From Arthrospira sp. PCC 9108 (GTDB lineage: Bacteria > Cyanobacteriota > Cyanobacteriia > Cyanobacteriales > Microcoleaceae): a stretch of DNA of 64,000 nucleotides. This document shows, piece after piece, positions 27,019 through 36,620 of the stretch (position 1 is its first letter; each line of letters begins with the position of its first letter). Under the pieces are notes generated by a model, which saw nothing but the letters and a program-made list of their open reading frames with translations, ran no database searches and was not told the origin of the DNA. A program made the translations under genes and the position numbers. The DNA is taken from assembly GCA_016745315.1 (NCBI GenBank), contig CP066886.1:6262501-6326500 (forward strand), written 5' to 3'.

Positions 27019-28356
27019 CTAACGGCCGATGTTCTGAGCGAGATCTGGCAAAAAGTTGACCAGGGAGGGAAAGACGACTATCAACCCTAAAACGATAAGC
27101 TGTAGGGTGATGAATGGAATCACACCGTGATAAATGTCTTCGGTGCTGATAGACGCAGGAGCCACACCTCGTAGGTAAAATAGAGCAAAGCCAAAGGGAG
27201 GGGTGAGGAAGGATGTTTGTAAATTAGCGCCTAATACTACCCCAAACCAGACTAAATCCATATTATAGCTTTGAGCAATGGGCAGTAAAAGGGGAACTAC
27301 AATAAAGACTATCTCGAAAAAATCGATAAAAAATCCCAACAGAAATACGATTAACATTGAGATGATCAAAAAGCCGATTTGACCGCCAGGAAGATTGAGA
27401 AACATATCTTTAACTATGTTATCTCCCCCTAGTCCCCGAAACACTAAACTAAAAGCTCGTGAACCTATCAGGATAAATATTACCATACTGGTGGTTCGTA
27501 GGGTGGCATCACAGGCGCGATATAGGTTATCCTTGGTCAGTTGACGGTTAAAAGCGGCTAGGATAATTGATCCTACACATCCCACGGCTCCGGCTTCTGT
27601 GGGTGTGGCTATGCCAAAAAATATACTTCCCAAGATTAACAAAATCAGTAATATGGGCGGAATTAATACTTTGATGACTCGCTGTTTGAGACCGGGTGCT
27701 GTGAGGACTTCTGTGGGTAAGGCGGGGGCGATATCAGGGCGTAACCAGGAGGCGATCGCCACATGAATAATAAAGGCGGTAGTCATTAATAGTCCGGGAA
27801 TTACTGAGGCAATAAATAGGTTGCCGACGGAAACTCCTAGTTGATCTCCTAAGACTACTAAAACTACACTGGGCGGGATAATTTGCCCTAGGGTTCCTGA
27901 TGCTACAATTACTCCGGTGGCGAGTCTTTTATTATAGCTGTAGCGTAGCATGGTGGGCAGGGAAATTAAACCCATAGCTATGACGGTGGCGGCGACTACT
28001 CCCGTGGTGGCGGCTAGGAGTCCTCCTACTATGATAACGGCGATCGCTAATCCTCCCCGCATTCTTCCGAATAATATTCCCATGGTTTCTAACAGGTTTT
28101 CGGCTATGCCAGTTTTTTCTAGCATTGAACCTAGGAAAATAAAATAGGGAATTGCCAGCAGTGTAAAATTGTTCATAATCCCAAATATCTGCTGTGGCAT
28201 GGCTGACCATAAAATGGGATCAAATACTCCGAAAATTATGCCAATTAGGGTGAAAATTAGGGCGACACCACCCAAGGAAAAAGCCACTGGATAGCCTAAT
28301 GCTAACACTATTAAAGCCACGATAAACATGGCAATACTCAACCATTCAAAATTCAT
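27019..28356 (-). CDS. TRAP transporter large permease (DctM/GtrB type)
   Basis: A 445-residue membrane protein with 11-12 hydrophobic helices and the DctM hallmarks: GYPVAFSLGG near the start, IPYFIFLGSMLEKTGIAENLL, GASGTLGQIIPPS-like text (ASGTLGQIIPPSVVLV), GIATPTEAGAVG and the C-terminal TPPFGFALFYLRGVAP. It imports an organic acid or amino acid using a sodium or proton gradient together with a small permease and a periplasmic binding protein. Those two partners are not next to it: the upstream side is a 434-bp spacer and downstream is the coiled-coil gene. They must be elsewhere, as in other cyanobacteria with split TRAP genes. The substrate is unknown. Confidence 0.93.
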   Translation of the reverse strand: MNFEWLSIAMFIVALIVLALGYPVAFSLGGVALIFTLIGIIFGVFDPILWSAMPQQIFGIMNNFTLLAIPYFIFLGSMLEKTGIAENLLETMGILFGRMRGGLAIAVIIVGGLLAATTGVVAATVIAMGLISLPTMLRYSYNKRLATGVIVASGTLGQIIPPSVVLVVLGDQLGVSVGNLFIASVIPGLLMTTAFIIHVAIASWLRPDIAPALPTEVLTAPGLKQRVIKVLIPPILLILLILGSIFFGIATPTEAGAVGCVGSIILAAFNRQLTKDNLYRACDATLRTTSMVIFILIGSRAFSLVFRGLGGDNIVKDMFLNLPGGQIGFLIISMLIVFLLGFFIDFFEIVFIVVPLLLPIAQSYNMDLVWFGVVLGANLQTSFLTPPFGFALFYLRGVAPASISTEDIYHGVIPFITLQLIVLGLIVVFPSLVNFLPDLAQNIGR

Positions 28357-28790
28357 GCGATCGCTGTTTAGCTTAAAATTTCCACAACCAGAAACAAAAT
28401 TTTTCTATGATATCATATTCAGGTCACATATAGTTATTAACCTCCATAACTGATGATTAGCCCCCAATGCTCACTTTTGACCGGAAAACTGTATTAATAG
28501 CTACATTTTTTGGGGTTGACTTAGCCTAGGATACACCACTAGCCTTAAAGTTAACTAAAAGTTAAGACCATTTCTCTCTCACCAAGTTAGCTAAGGGTAA
28601 ATGCTTAATTAAGTCTATGGGCTTGAGTAGATTTATCCATGGTAAAACTAACCTTGGTGGTATGTAATTGGTCTTAAATTTACTCAAGTAGCATCAACTC
28701 TCGGAAATTGGCTAGTAATTAAAAAGAAATTGTCAAACTTGTGATAATTTCCTGCTTCGATTAGTTCCCGTTACAACTGGTAAAATTGAT
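28357..28790. promoter_or_regulatory. Divergent promoter region of urtA and the TRAP permease
   Basis: A 434-bp AT-rich spacer with no gene. Urea transporter operons of cyanobacteria are known to be activated by NtcA, which binds GTA-N8-TAC. The closest match I can find is GTA-N8-TAA at 28664-28677, lacking the final base and a properly spaced -10 box, so I cannot assign an NtcA site. No other structure is seen. Confidence 0.35.
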
Positions 28791-30095
28791 ATGATAAACA
28801 GAAGATTAGGGCGACGCAAGTTTTTATTGTATGGGTCGGCTACCTTGGGTGCTAGTGTACTATTAAAAGCCTGTGGTTCCCCCTCGGAAGATGCCACAAC
28901 TGGGACTCCTGGAAGTGGCAGCGGCGATACGATTAAGGTCGGTATTCTCCACTCTTTAAGTGGAACTATGGCAATTAGTGAAACCACGGTTGTGGAAGCC
29001 GAACAAATGGCGATCGCTGAAATAAATGCAGCCGGAGGAGTGTTAGGAAAACAGATTGAAGCAGTAGTTGAAGATGGCGCTTCTGACTGGCCGACCTTTG
29101 CCGAAAAGGCCGAAAAACTCATTGACCAAGACCAAGTGGTTACCGTTTTTGGTTGCTGGACTTCTGCCAGTCGGAAAGCAGTTAAAGATGTGTTTGAATC
29201 CCGAAACCATATGTTATGGTATCCCGTGCAATACGAAGGGCAGGAATGTTCTCGGAATATTTTTTACACTGGGGCTGCACCCAATCAACAAATCGAACCA
29301 GCCGTCGATTGGCTATTAGAAAATAAAGGTCGAGAGTTCTTTTTGGTCGGGTCTGACTATGTGTTCCCCCGCACAGCAAACACCATCATTAAAGAACAGC
29401 TTAGGGCTAAAGGTGGCACTACCGTAGACGAAGATTATCTACCTTTAGGAAATACAGAAGTTACCGGAATTATTACCAAGATTAGGCAGGCATTGCCCAA
29501 CGGAGGCGTGATTTTTAATAGCCTAAATGGTGATAGTAATGTCGCTTTCTTTAAACAGCTACAGGGTTCAGGATTAACACCGGATTTATACCCGGTCATG
29601 TCCGTGAGTATCGCTGAAGAGGAAGTGCAACAAATCGGCCGAGAGTTCCTAATTGGACATTATGCCTCTTGGAACTATTTTCAAACTGTAGAGACCCCAG
29701 AAAATCAGACTTGGGTGGAGGCATTTAAGGCTAAACATGGTCAAGACCGGGTTACTAATGACCCCATGGAGGCTGCTTATACTATGGTTTATCTGTGGAA
29801 ACAAGCAGTTGAACAAGCGGGGACAGCGGACGATTTAGAAGCCGTTAGGGCGGCGGCAATAGGTCAGCAATTACAAGCCCCCCATGGGTTAGTAACTATT
29901 AATCCTAATCATCACTTATCTAAGACTGTGAGAATTGGTCAAGTCCGTGATGATGGTTTATTTGATATTATCTGGTCTTCTGATGGTCCGGTTGAACCAT
30001 TAGCCTGGAATCAGTATGTTCCTAGCACCAGGGGTTATGCCTGCGATTGGACTGACCCCGCCCGTGGTGAAAGATTCCGAATGGAAGGGGTTTAA
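28791..30095 (+). CDS. urtA: Urea ABC transporter substrate-binding lipoprotein
   Basis: Captures urea outside the inner membrane for the UrtBCDE importer. The 434-residue protein begins with a twin-arginine type signal (Arg8-Arg9, RRKFLLYG) and a lipobox ending at Cys28 (LLKAC), so it is probably exported folded and lipid-anchored. The mature part has the Leu/Ile/Val-binding-protein fold with the family text IKVGILHSLSGTMA and TVFGCWTSASRKAV. It heads a five-gene operon in canonical order A-B-C-D-E. A hairpin after its stop may lower expression of the membrane and ATPase genes relative to the binding protein. Confidence 0.96.
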   Translation: MINRRLGRRKFLLYGSATLGASVLLKACGSPSEDATTGTPGSGSGDTIKVGILHSLSGTMAISETTVVEAEQMAIAEINAAGGVLGKQIEAVVEDGASDWPTFAEKAEKLIDQDQVVTVFGCWTSASRKAVKDVFESRNHMLWYPVQYEGQECSRNIFYTGAAPNQQIEPAVDWLLENKGREFFLVGSDYVFPRTANTIIKEQLRAKGGTTVDEDYLPLGNTEVTGIITKIRQALPNGGVIFNSLNGDSNVAFFKQLQGSGLTPDLYPVMSVSIAEEEVQQIGREFLIGHYASWNYFQTVETPENQTWVEAFKAKHGQDRVTNDPMEAAYTMVYLWKQAVEQAGTADDLEAVRAAAIGQQLQAPHGLVTINPNHHLSKTVRIGQVRDDGLFDIIWSSDGPVEPLAWNQYVPSTRGYACDWTDPARGERFRMEGV

Positions 30096-30109
30096 ACCTT
30101 CCCAAATTA

Positions 30110-30138
30110 GGGGCAACTCGGAAGGGTTGCCCTTTCTT
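30110..30138 (+). terminator. Hairpin between urtA and urtB
   Basis: GGGCAAC (30111-30117) pairs with GTTGCCC (30126-30132), followed by TTTCTT. It looks like a weak intrinsic terminator that would let some transcripts read into urtB. This is a common arrangement for operons needing excess binding protein. Confidence 0.6.
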
Positions 30139-30174
30139 AAATAGCCTGAATCTATGTTATTTAAATCTTGAAAA

Positions 30175-31341
30175 ATGCAAGAACTTGCGATCGCTTTTTT
30201 TAATGGCATCAGTATCGGTTCCGTCTTACTCCTCGCCGCTTTAGGACTCTCAATCACCTTTGGATTAATGGGGGTAATTAATCTCGCCCACGGGGAGTTA
30301 ATGATGCTGGGTGCTTATGCCACCTTTGTCGTGCAGAATATGTTTAGACCCCTGGGAGAACCCCTGTTTAATTTCTATATATTCTTGGCTATTCCCGTTG
30401 CCTTCATTGTCGCCGCTTTAGTCGGATTATTATTAGAAAGAGGCGTGATTCGATACCTATATGGGCGACCCTTAGAAACCTTATTAGCCACCTGGGGGGT
30501 TAGTCTAATTTTACGCCAATTTGTCCGTAGTGTCAACTGGCAAATGGTAATCGGTTTGGGCTTATTTTCCCTCTTGTTTTTTGGGGGCTTATTCTTCGTT
30601 AAGCGTCGCCAGGACTGGGAGAAAATTCGCAAGTGGGCGAGGGCAGTTTTGTTAGTCTTATCTATCGGAATTTCTACAACTGCTAGTATTCTGATGGGTA
30701 ACTTAGCAGGGCAAGTTTTGACCAGACCCTGGTTTAGCGCCCGAAATGTCGATGTGACCGCCCCCGCTTGGTTACGAGGAGGGTTCGCCCTAGGGAATTT
30801 TCAAGTTCCTTATGCGCGGGTATTTATTATTATTCTGGGGTTGGTATGTTTGGGGTTGATTTACCTATTTCTTAATCGCTCTAATTGGGGTTTAAGGATT
30901 AGGTCAGTAACTCAAAATCGCCAAATGAGTGCTTGTTTGGGTATCCCTACAGACCAGGTTGATGCTTTGACATTTGCTATGGGTTCGGGACTGGCTGGGG
31001 TGGCAGGTTGTGCGATTACTTTATTGGGTTCAGTCGGACCGAATACCGGACAAAATTATATCGTTGATACCTTTATGGTCGTGGTAGTTGGTGGGGTGGG
31101 AAATTTGCTGGGGACGGTGTTAGCCGCTTTAGCTATAGGCAGCTTAATTTATTTGATTGGTTCGGGAACATTGGCGTTCTTATTATCCTCTGTGGATGTT
31201 CTACAGCCTGTGGTCGATTTCTTGAGTTTCTTTGCCACAACCAGTATGTCTAAGGTGTTAGTCTTTGCGCTAATTATTGCCTTTTTGCAAATTAAACCTG
31301 CTGGCATTTTCCCGCCTAAAGGCAGAACTGCTGAGTTGTAG
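30175..31341 (+). CDS. urtB: Urea ABC transporter permease UrtB
   Basis: A 388-residue inner-membrane permease of the LivH type. It has about eight to ten hydrophobic helices, including LGLSITFGLMGVINLAHGELMMLGAY near the start and the EAA-like region GLAGVAGCAITLLGSVGPNTG. It pairs with UrtC to form the urea channel. An inserted charged loop (KRRQDWEKIRKW, about residue 143) is typical of UrtB relative to LivH. It starts 80 bp after urtA and precedes urtC. ATG 30175 gives the expected N-terminus. Confidence 0.95.
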   Translation: MQELAIAFFNGISIGSVLLLAALGLSITFGLMGVINLAHGELMMLGAYATFVVQNMFRPLGEPLFNFYIFLAIPVAFIVAALVGLLLERGVIRYLYGRPLETLLATWGVSLILRQFVRSVNWQMVIGLGLFSLLFFGGLFFVKRRQDWEKIRKWARAVLLVLSIGISTTASILMGNLAGQVLTRPWFSARNVDVTAPAWLRGGFALGNFQVPYARVFIIILGLVCLGLIYLFLNRSNWGLRIRSVTQNRQMSACLGIPTDQVDALTFAMGSGLAGVAGCAITLLGSVGPNTGQNYIVDTFMVVVVGGVGNLLGTVLAALAIGSLIYLIGSGTLAFLLSSVDVLQPVVDFLSFFATTSMSKVLVFALIIAFLQIKPAGIFPPKGRTAEL

Positions 31342-31412
31342 ATGGGGATTTGCGAACACTTGAAAAATCAACATTTTATCCATGGTTAATTAAGGTTAAT
31401 TGGGTCATATAT

Positions 31413-32576
31413 ATGAATCAGGAAATCGGTAGGATCGCCCAACAAAAACAGAAGCAACAACAGCGACTCATTGAAATTGTGGTAATTATAGCGATCGCCA
31501 TTATTTTAGGTGTGATTATGCCTTTAGCTTTGCCAGTCTTCAGATTAAAGCTATTGGGGCGTTTCTTATCCCTATGTATTGTCGCCCTCGGGATTGATTT
31601 AATCTGGGGATATACAGGACTGCTAAGTTTAGGACATGGCATCTTTTTTAGCCTGGGAGGATACGCCCTAGCCATGTATTTACAGTTACAGCTTCCAGAA
31701 GGTCAAATTCCCGACTTTTTTATGCTGTATGGAGTCGAAAACCTTCCCTGGTTTTGGGAACCATTTTATTCGTTTCCGTTTACCCTAGTTGCCATCTTTT
31801 TAATTCCCGGTATCGTGGCGGCAATCTTGGGATATTTGGTATTTCGTAACCGCATTAAAGGGGTTTACTTTTCCATCCTCACTCAGGCGGCTTTGCTGGT
31901 ATTTTTTCATCTGTTTAACGGTCAACAAAAATATATTAACGGCACCAATGGACTCAAAACAGATACCACTATGATTTTTGGGACTCAGGCGGGTTCCCCC
32001 GCCGCCCAACTGGTATTTTATGAATTGTCGATTCTGTTGATGATCTTAATTTATTTACTGTGTCGGTGGCTGACCAGTGGGAGGTTTGGGCGTTTATTAG
32101 TAGCCATTCGAGACGATGAAAATCGGGTGAGATTTTCTGGCTATGACCCCACCGGGTTTAAGGTTTTGGTCTTTGCGATTTCGGGGGCGATCGCCGGAAT
32201 TTCTGGAGCATTATATACTGTTCAAAGTGGTATTATCACCCCTAGTTTTATGGAGGTAGCCTTTTCTATTGAAATGGTGATTTGGGTAGCCGTTGGCGGT
32301 AGGGCTACCCTGGTTGGGGCGATTTTGGGAACTGTATTAGTGCGCCTCGGTCAAACCTTCCTCAGTGAACAATTCCCCCAAGTTTGGCTATTTTTTCAAG
32401 GGGCATTATTCTTAATTGTGGTGACAGTTCTCCCTAGTGGTATAGTGGGATGGTTACGAACAGATGGTTGGGAATATATGCGATCGCTCTTAGGTTTACG
32501 ACAGCCTATCATGACCTATCCTCAACTAGAAGAAGACCCCGAATTGCAATTAGAACGCGAAGAACTTGAGAGTTAA
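31413..32576 (+). CDS. urtC: Urea ABC transporter permease UrtC
   Basis: A 387-residue permease of the LivM type, partner of UrtB. Helices and family text are visible: LGIDLIWGYTGLLSLGHGIFFSLGGYA, then LVAIRDDENRVRFSGYDP and FAISGAIAGISGALYTVQ. The frame opens further upstream with TTG at 31350, but ATG 31413 (MNQEIGRIA) is preferred because the first 21 codons of the longer frame look like spacer sequence and similarity starts after it. The distance from urtB is 71 bp. Confidence 0.95.
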   Translation: MNQEIGRIAQQKQKQQQRLIEIVVIIAIAIILGVIMPLALPVFRLKLLGRFLSLCIVALGIDLIWGYTGLLSLGHGIFFSLGGYALAMYLQLQLPEGQIPDFFMLYGVENLPWFWEPFYSFPFTLVAIFLIPGIVAAILGYLVFRNRIKGVYFSILTQAALLVFFHLFNGQQKYINGTNGLKTDTTMIFGTQAGSPAAQLVFYELSILLMILIYLLCRWLTSGRFGRLLVAIRDDENRVRFSGYDPTGFKVLVFAISGAIAGISGALYTVQSGIITPSFMEVAFSIEMVIWVAVGGRATLVGAILGTVLVRLGQTFLSEQFPQVWLFFQGALFLIVVTVLPSGIVGWLRTDGWEYMRSLLGLRQPIMTYPQLEEDPELQLEREELES

Positions 32577-32601
32577 TATTGAGTTGATTAATTGACTGGT
32601 C

Positions 32602-33339
32602 ATGAATATCTTAGAAATCGAAAATGTTACCGTAAATTTTGATGGTTTTAAAGCCCTCAATAACCTTAACTTTAGCATGAAAACTGGGGAATTGCGGGTA
32701 ATTATCGGCCCTAATGGTGCGGGAAAAACTACCTTTTTAGATACCATCACCGGAAAAGTGCAACCTACCCAAGGACAAGTTATATTTAAGGGTCGGAATT
32801 TAGGCAATATCCCGGAATATAAAATCGCTCGGCTAGGAATTGGTCGCAAGTTTCAGACTCCCAGAGTTTATCTAAATTTGACCGTAGCCGAAAACTTGGA
32901 TCTGGTGGTTAATCAAAATAAAAATGTGTTTCCTACCCTATTTCGTCGCCCTATTTCTGGAGAAAAACGAACCGTGGCGGGACTGTTGGAAACGGTGGGT
33001 TTAGCAGCCAAAGCCGAATTAAAAGCCGAATTTTTAGCCCACGGTGAAAAGCAGCGCCTAGAAATTGGTATGCTAGTGGCGCAGTCCCCCGATTTATTAT
33101 TAGTTGATGAACCCGTGGCGGGACTAACTGATGAGGAAACGGAAAACGTCGGTAATTTATTGTTAGCCTTAGCGGAAAGTCACTCAATTATTGTGATTGA
33201 ACATGACATGGAATTTGTCCGACAAATAGCGCGTCAGGTGACAGTATTACACCAGGGCTCAGTTTTGTTTGAGGGAAATATGGATCAGGTGCAAAATGAC
33301 CCCAGAGTGATTGAGGTTTATTTAGGAAAGGAGGAGTAA
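32602..33339 (+). CDS. urtD: Urea ABC transporter ATP-binding protein UrtD
   Basis: A 245-residue ATPase of the LivG type. Walker A GPNGAGKTT is at 36-44 and Walker B is LLLVDEPVAG. The signature region reads LAHGEKQRLEI in place of the usual LSGGQ; UrtD proteins normally have SHGQKQ-type text here, so this is family behaviour. It powers urea uptake together with UrtE. It starts 25 bp after urtC and ends 5 bp before urtE. Confidence 0.95.
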   Translation: MNILEIENVTVNFDGFKALNNLNFSMKTGELRVIIGPNGAGKTTFLDTITGKVQPTQGQVIFKGRNLGNIPEYKIARLGIGRKFQTPRVYLNLTVAENLDLVVNQNKNVFPTLFRRPISGEKRTVAGLLETVGLAAKAELKAEFLAHGEKQRLEIGMLVAQSPDLLLVDEPVAGLTDEETENVGNLLLALAESHSIIVIEHDMEFVRQIARQVTVLHQGSVLFEGNMDQVQNDPRVIEVYLGKEE

Positions 33340-33344
33340 GTAAA

Positions 33345-34097
33345 ATGACATCAACTCAAGCCGATATCCAACCCCATATCATCCCATCAAACCTCATGTT
33401 ACAGGTTTCTGGTGTGAATGTTTATTACGGAGAAAGCCACATTTTACGGGATGTTGATTTAAGTGTTCCGGTGGGGGAGATGGTTTGTCTAATTGGTCGT
33501 AATGGTGTGGGAAAAACTACCTTATTAAAAACCATCATGGGACTACTCAAACCTCGCACCGGACAGGTGAAATTTGCGGATGTTCCCATTACCCAAATTC
33601 CCACCCACAAACGGGCTAAATTAGGCATTGGTTATGTTCCCCAAGGGCGAGAAATTATCCCCCGCGTCACGGTGCAGGAAAATCTCCTGTTAGGCTTGGA
33701 AGCCTCTGGGAAAGCCGGGAGAGGGAAAAGAGAAATACCAGAGGATATTTTTGATTTATTCCCAGTGTTAAAAACTATGCTGTCTCGTATGGGGGGAGAC
33801 CTTAGCGGTGGTCAGCAGCAACAATTAGCGATCGCCAGGGCGTTAATGGGAAAGCCGCGTCTATTAGTCTTAGATGAACCCACAGAGGGCATTCAACCTT
33901 CAATTATCCTAGAAATTGAAGCAGCGGTGCGGCGGATTATTGAAACTAGGGGAATTTCTGTGTTATTGGTGGAACAGCATTTACACTTTGTCCGCCAAGC
34001 CGATCGCTATTATGCCATGCAAAAAGGCGGAATAGTTGCCTCTGGCTTAACTGAAGATCTCAGTCGGGAAGTCATTAAAGAGTTTTTGGCGGTCTAA
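33345..34097 (+). CDS. urtE: Urea ABC transporter ATP-binding protein UrtE
   Basis: A 250-residue ATPase of the LivF type. Walker A GRNGVGKTT is at 51-59, the signature is LSGGQQQQLAIARAL, and Walker B is LLVLDEPTEG. It is the second nucleotide-binding subunit of the urea importer. A strong AGGAGG site lies within the end of urtD, indicating translational coupling. The first 15 or so residues precede the conserved start, and a Met at 18 is an alternative start. Its stop overlaps by 4 bp the convergent oxidase gene. Confidence 0.95.
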   Translation: MTSTQADIQPHIIPSNLMLQVSGVNVYYGESHILRDVDLSVPVGEMVCLIGRNGVGKTTLLKTIMGLLKPRTGQVKFADVPITQIPTHKRAKLGIGYVPQGREIIPRVTVQENLLLGLEASGKAGRGKREIPEDIFDLFPVLKTMLSRMGGDLSGGQQQQLAIARALMGKPRLLVLDEPTEGIQPSIILEIEAAVRRIIETRGISVLLVEQHLHFVRQADRYYAMQKGGIVASGLTEDLSREVIKEFLAV

Positions 34098-35203
34098 ATG
34101 CTACCACTAATCATCTGACGTATTTCTAAGGCGGTTGCTGGGGCTAATAACACCCCGTTGCGGTAGTGTCCCGTAGCGAGTAGGACATTAGCAAAACCCG
34201 CCAAAGGACCGATAACCGGGGCGGGTCTACCTTCTGGACGAGGCCTTAACCCATGCCATTGGTGGATAATTTCCCCTTGGGCGAGGGCGGGACAAATAGC
34301 GATCGCCCCTTGGAGAATAGAATCAAGTTGTTGTGGTTGCGGTTGGACTTCCCCGCTGGGGTCTGGAAATTCCACCGTTGCACCCACCCAATATTCAGCA
34401 CCCCCCAAAGGTACAATATGCACATCATCCCCAGTAATCACAGGTTGGGGATGATTACCCCCCAAAGGTTCACCACAGCGCAATTTGAGGGCTTGTCCGA
34501 GGACGGGTTTAATTGTTACCCCAGAGGGCAGAGATTGGCTCTGGAGTAGGGGTGTACTCCCCAAACCCGCTGCCACCACCACCCAGTCAGCCGGAAGGCT
34601 TCCAGAGGCAGTATTTAGGCGCTGACAGAGTTTCTGACCATGACCCAACTGGGTAATTTCCCAGCCCTCGACATTAACACCAAAGTTAAATTTAGCCCCA
34701 TTTTTTTGGGCGGCGGCTACTAGGGCTTTAGTTATGGTTGTGGGGTTCACTTGACGATCGCTTGGGGAATATATCGCCCCCGTGACTCGCTCACAATTAA
34801 TCTGGGGATAATGCGATCGCACAGTTGGCTGATCCATTAACTCCAGGTGAAAACCTTGTTCACGGCGGATAGTAGCTAATTCTTGCCAACGATGCCAATT
34901 TTCCCCCTCAAACCCTAACATCAAAATCCCTTGGCGGTTAAAAGGAATGGCATACCCATTACAGGCTTCCAATTCAGGAATTAGGGTTTCATAGCGTGCC
35001 ATACTCTCGCGCCGTAAAGCCCAAGCCCGCCCCTTGGTTTTGTGACTAATGACCCCCATTAATACCCCCAAAGCGGCGGCGGTTGACTGGGTAGCGGGTG
35101 GATGACGATCTACCACCGTGACGGTTAACCCCGACACCAGACTAAGTTCGTAGGCGATCGCCGCCCCGATAATGCCACACCCGACAATCACAACCCTAGT
35201 CAT
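34094..35203 (-). CDS. FAD-dependent amino-acid oxidase family protein (glycine oxidase/ThiO-like)
   Basis: A 369-residue flavoprotein of the D-amino-acid oxidase family. The dinucleotide-binding motif GCGIIGAAIAYEL is at 8-20. VVVAAGLGSTPLL and the C-terminal HQWHGLRPRPEGRPAPVIGP plus GHYRNGVLLAPATA are typical of glycine oxidase ThiO, which makes iminoacetate for thiamine thiazole. Other DAO substrates cannot be excluded. Its 3' end overlaps urtE by 4 bp, tail to tail, and there is no thiamine gene beside it. Confidence 0.85.
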   Translation of the reverse strand: MTRVVIVGCGIIGAAIAYELSLVSGLTVTVVDRHPPATQSTAAALGVLMGVISHKTKGRAWALRRESMARYETLIPELEACNGYAIPFNRQGILMLGFEGENWHRWQELATIRREQGFHLELMDQPTVRSHYPQINCERVTGAIYSPSDRQVNPTTITKALVAAAQKNGAKFNFGVNVEGWEITQLGHGQKLCQRLNTASGSLPADWVVVAAGLGSTPLLQSQSLPSGVTIKPVLGQALKLRCGEPLGGNHPQPVITGDDVHIVPLGGAEYWVGATVEFPDPSGEVQPQPQQLDSILQGAIAICPALAQGEIIHQWHGLRPRPEGRPAPVIGPLAGFANVLLATGHYRNGVLLAPATALEIRQMISGSI

Positions 35204-35239
35204 AAGCCACGCGCCTCGCCTTCCCTAACTGCCTATTCC

Positions 35240-35686
35240 CTAAACTTGGGGAAATTTGCTCAAAAACAAATCTAGGTCTTTCAGGGCTTCCTGATAGCTG
35301 ATAGCCGCCTGTTGGCGATCGGCTTTAGCCGCCGCCTCACTCATATCCTGTAAATGCTCAAACACCTCGCGGGACAATTTGCGGGCTTCTGGTTGTTCAT
35401 TGGGAAGTAGGTTCCGAACTACATAGTTCATTTCCTGAAGTACAGTACCAAAGGGACCGTGGGCAAAATTATCGATATTGATCCAGTCACCCTTTTGGAT
35501 ATAACTAACCAGTTCTGTGGTGGAGCGATCGCGTATAGCCACGATATTAGATTTATACTCCTGGATTTTTTCAAGCTGAATACTGCTATAGCTGGGAGGT
35601 TCCACCGCCACAGGAGAACTGCAACCTACCACGAAGGCGGTTACAAATGCCAAAACACAAGCCAAAATTGAACGATAACGCTTCAT
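35240..35686 (-). CDS. psbQ: Photosystem II protein PsbQ (CyanoQ)
   Basis: A 148-residue lumenal lipoprotein that stabilises the oxygen-evolving side of photosystem II. The signal peptide (MKRYRSILACVLAFVTAF) ends in a lipobox VVGC, so the mature protein carries a lipid anchor. The remainder is helical with IQKGDWINIDNFAHGPFG and LQDMSEAAAKAD, characteristic of CyanoQ. The frame is open up to 35773, but ATG 35686 starts the lipoprotein signal and is the sensible start. The gene is 36 bp upstream of the oxidase gene on the same strand. Confidence 0.9.
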   Translation of the reverse strand: MKRYRSILACVLAFVTAFVVGCSSPVAVEPPSYSSIQLEKIQEYKSNIVAIRDRSTTELVSYIQKGDWINIDNFAHGPFGTVLQEMNYVVRNLLPNEQPEARKLSREVFEHLQDMSEAAAKADRQQAAISYQEALKDLDLFLSKFPQV

Positions 35687-35814
35687 AACCAAAATTGTTT
35701 TTTTGAAATCTGCTCCGATTTGCACAAAGCGCAAACGGTTTAACAAACCATTGTTGCAGAAAACATCTACCACAGCTTATTGAATTGATAAATTAGGCTA
35801 AACAGAAGGGAAAG

Positions 35815-36603
35815 CTACCCTTTGGGTCGGAATTGCTTTTCTACCAAACTGGCTATGGTATCTCTGGGCATTAACCGTGGTAAGTTGACAATAATCTGAT
35901 TAGGGATACCTCCCGTCACCAGGGTAGAGTCTTTTTTGTCTAAGGTAGAGAGGGTTTCCTTCACCACTTCGGCGGCGCTGGCATAATTGTTACCAGAGCC
36001 TTTCATGGACTGGGGAAATTCGGCATTTTCAAAAAAATTCGATTCTGTCGGGCCAGGACAAAGGCATAAAATCCGCACCCCTGTATCCTGATTTTCCGCC
36101 CATATAGCCTGACTAAAGTTGACCACAAAGGCTTTCGTGGCAGAGTATACAGACATATAGGGTAGGGCTTGATATCCGGCGATCGATGATACATTGACGA
36201 TCGCCCCAAAGCTGCGGGCTTTCATCACCCCCAGGAATAGATGGGTCAACTCTACCAGGACGGTAACATTGAGTTGCACCATTGCCAATTGTTTAGCGAG
36301 CGATCGCTCATCCAAAGGTCCATAGTCCCCAAACCCCGCATTATTTACCAACAGATCCACCGTCTCCGGTCCCCCCTCCACCTGGTCAAAGATTACCTGT
36401 CCCGCGCCCGCTTCCGTCAGGTCTTGGCTGATTACCTGGACTTTTACCCCGTATTGGGATTGTAACTCCGAGGCCAACTTTTCTAATTTATCTTGCGATC
36501 GGGCTACCAAAACCAGATCGCTATTTTGGCGGGCTATTTGTCTAGCAAACTCTTCCCCAATACCGAATGAAGCCCCAGTTACTAACGCTTTTTTGATTTG
36601 CAT
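35815..36603 (-). CDS. Short-chain dehydrogenase/reductase
   Basis: A 262-residue NAD(P)-dependent oxidoreductase. The cofactor motif TGASFGIG is at 9-16, followed by LLVNNAG, the catalytic Ser in NVSSIAGY, and YSATK (Tyr and Lys). The C-terminus has a short basic tail. Similarity is to the classical DltE-like SDR group that acts on lipids or ketones; the substrate is unknown. It lies 17 bp downstream of the FIST gene (36621) in the same direction, so it may belong to that transcript. Confidence 0.88.
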   Translation of the reverse strand: MQIKKALVTGASFGIGEEFARQIARQNSDLVLVARSQDKLEKLASELQSQYGVKVQVISQDLTEAGAGQVIFDQVEGGPETVDLLVNNAGFGDYGPLDERSLAKQLAMVQLNVTVLVELTHLFLGVMKARSFGAIVNVSSIAGYQALPYMSVYSATKAFVVNFSQAIWAENQDTGVRILCLCPGPTESNFFENAEFPQSMKGSGNNYASAAEVVKETLSTLDKKDSTLVTGGIPNQIIVNLPRLMPRDTIASLVEKQFRPKG

Positions 36604-36620
36604 GATGTGATCTCAAAATA

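Noticed and set aside
28664..28677. Possible NtcA site upstream of urtA
   Set aside because: Only GTA-N8-TAA, with no matching -10 box 22 bases downstream; NtcA control is likely from general knowledge, but this sequence does not prove a site.
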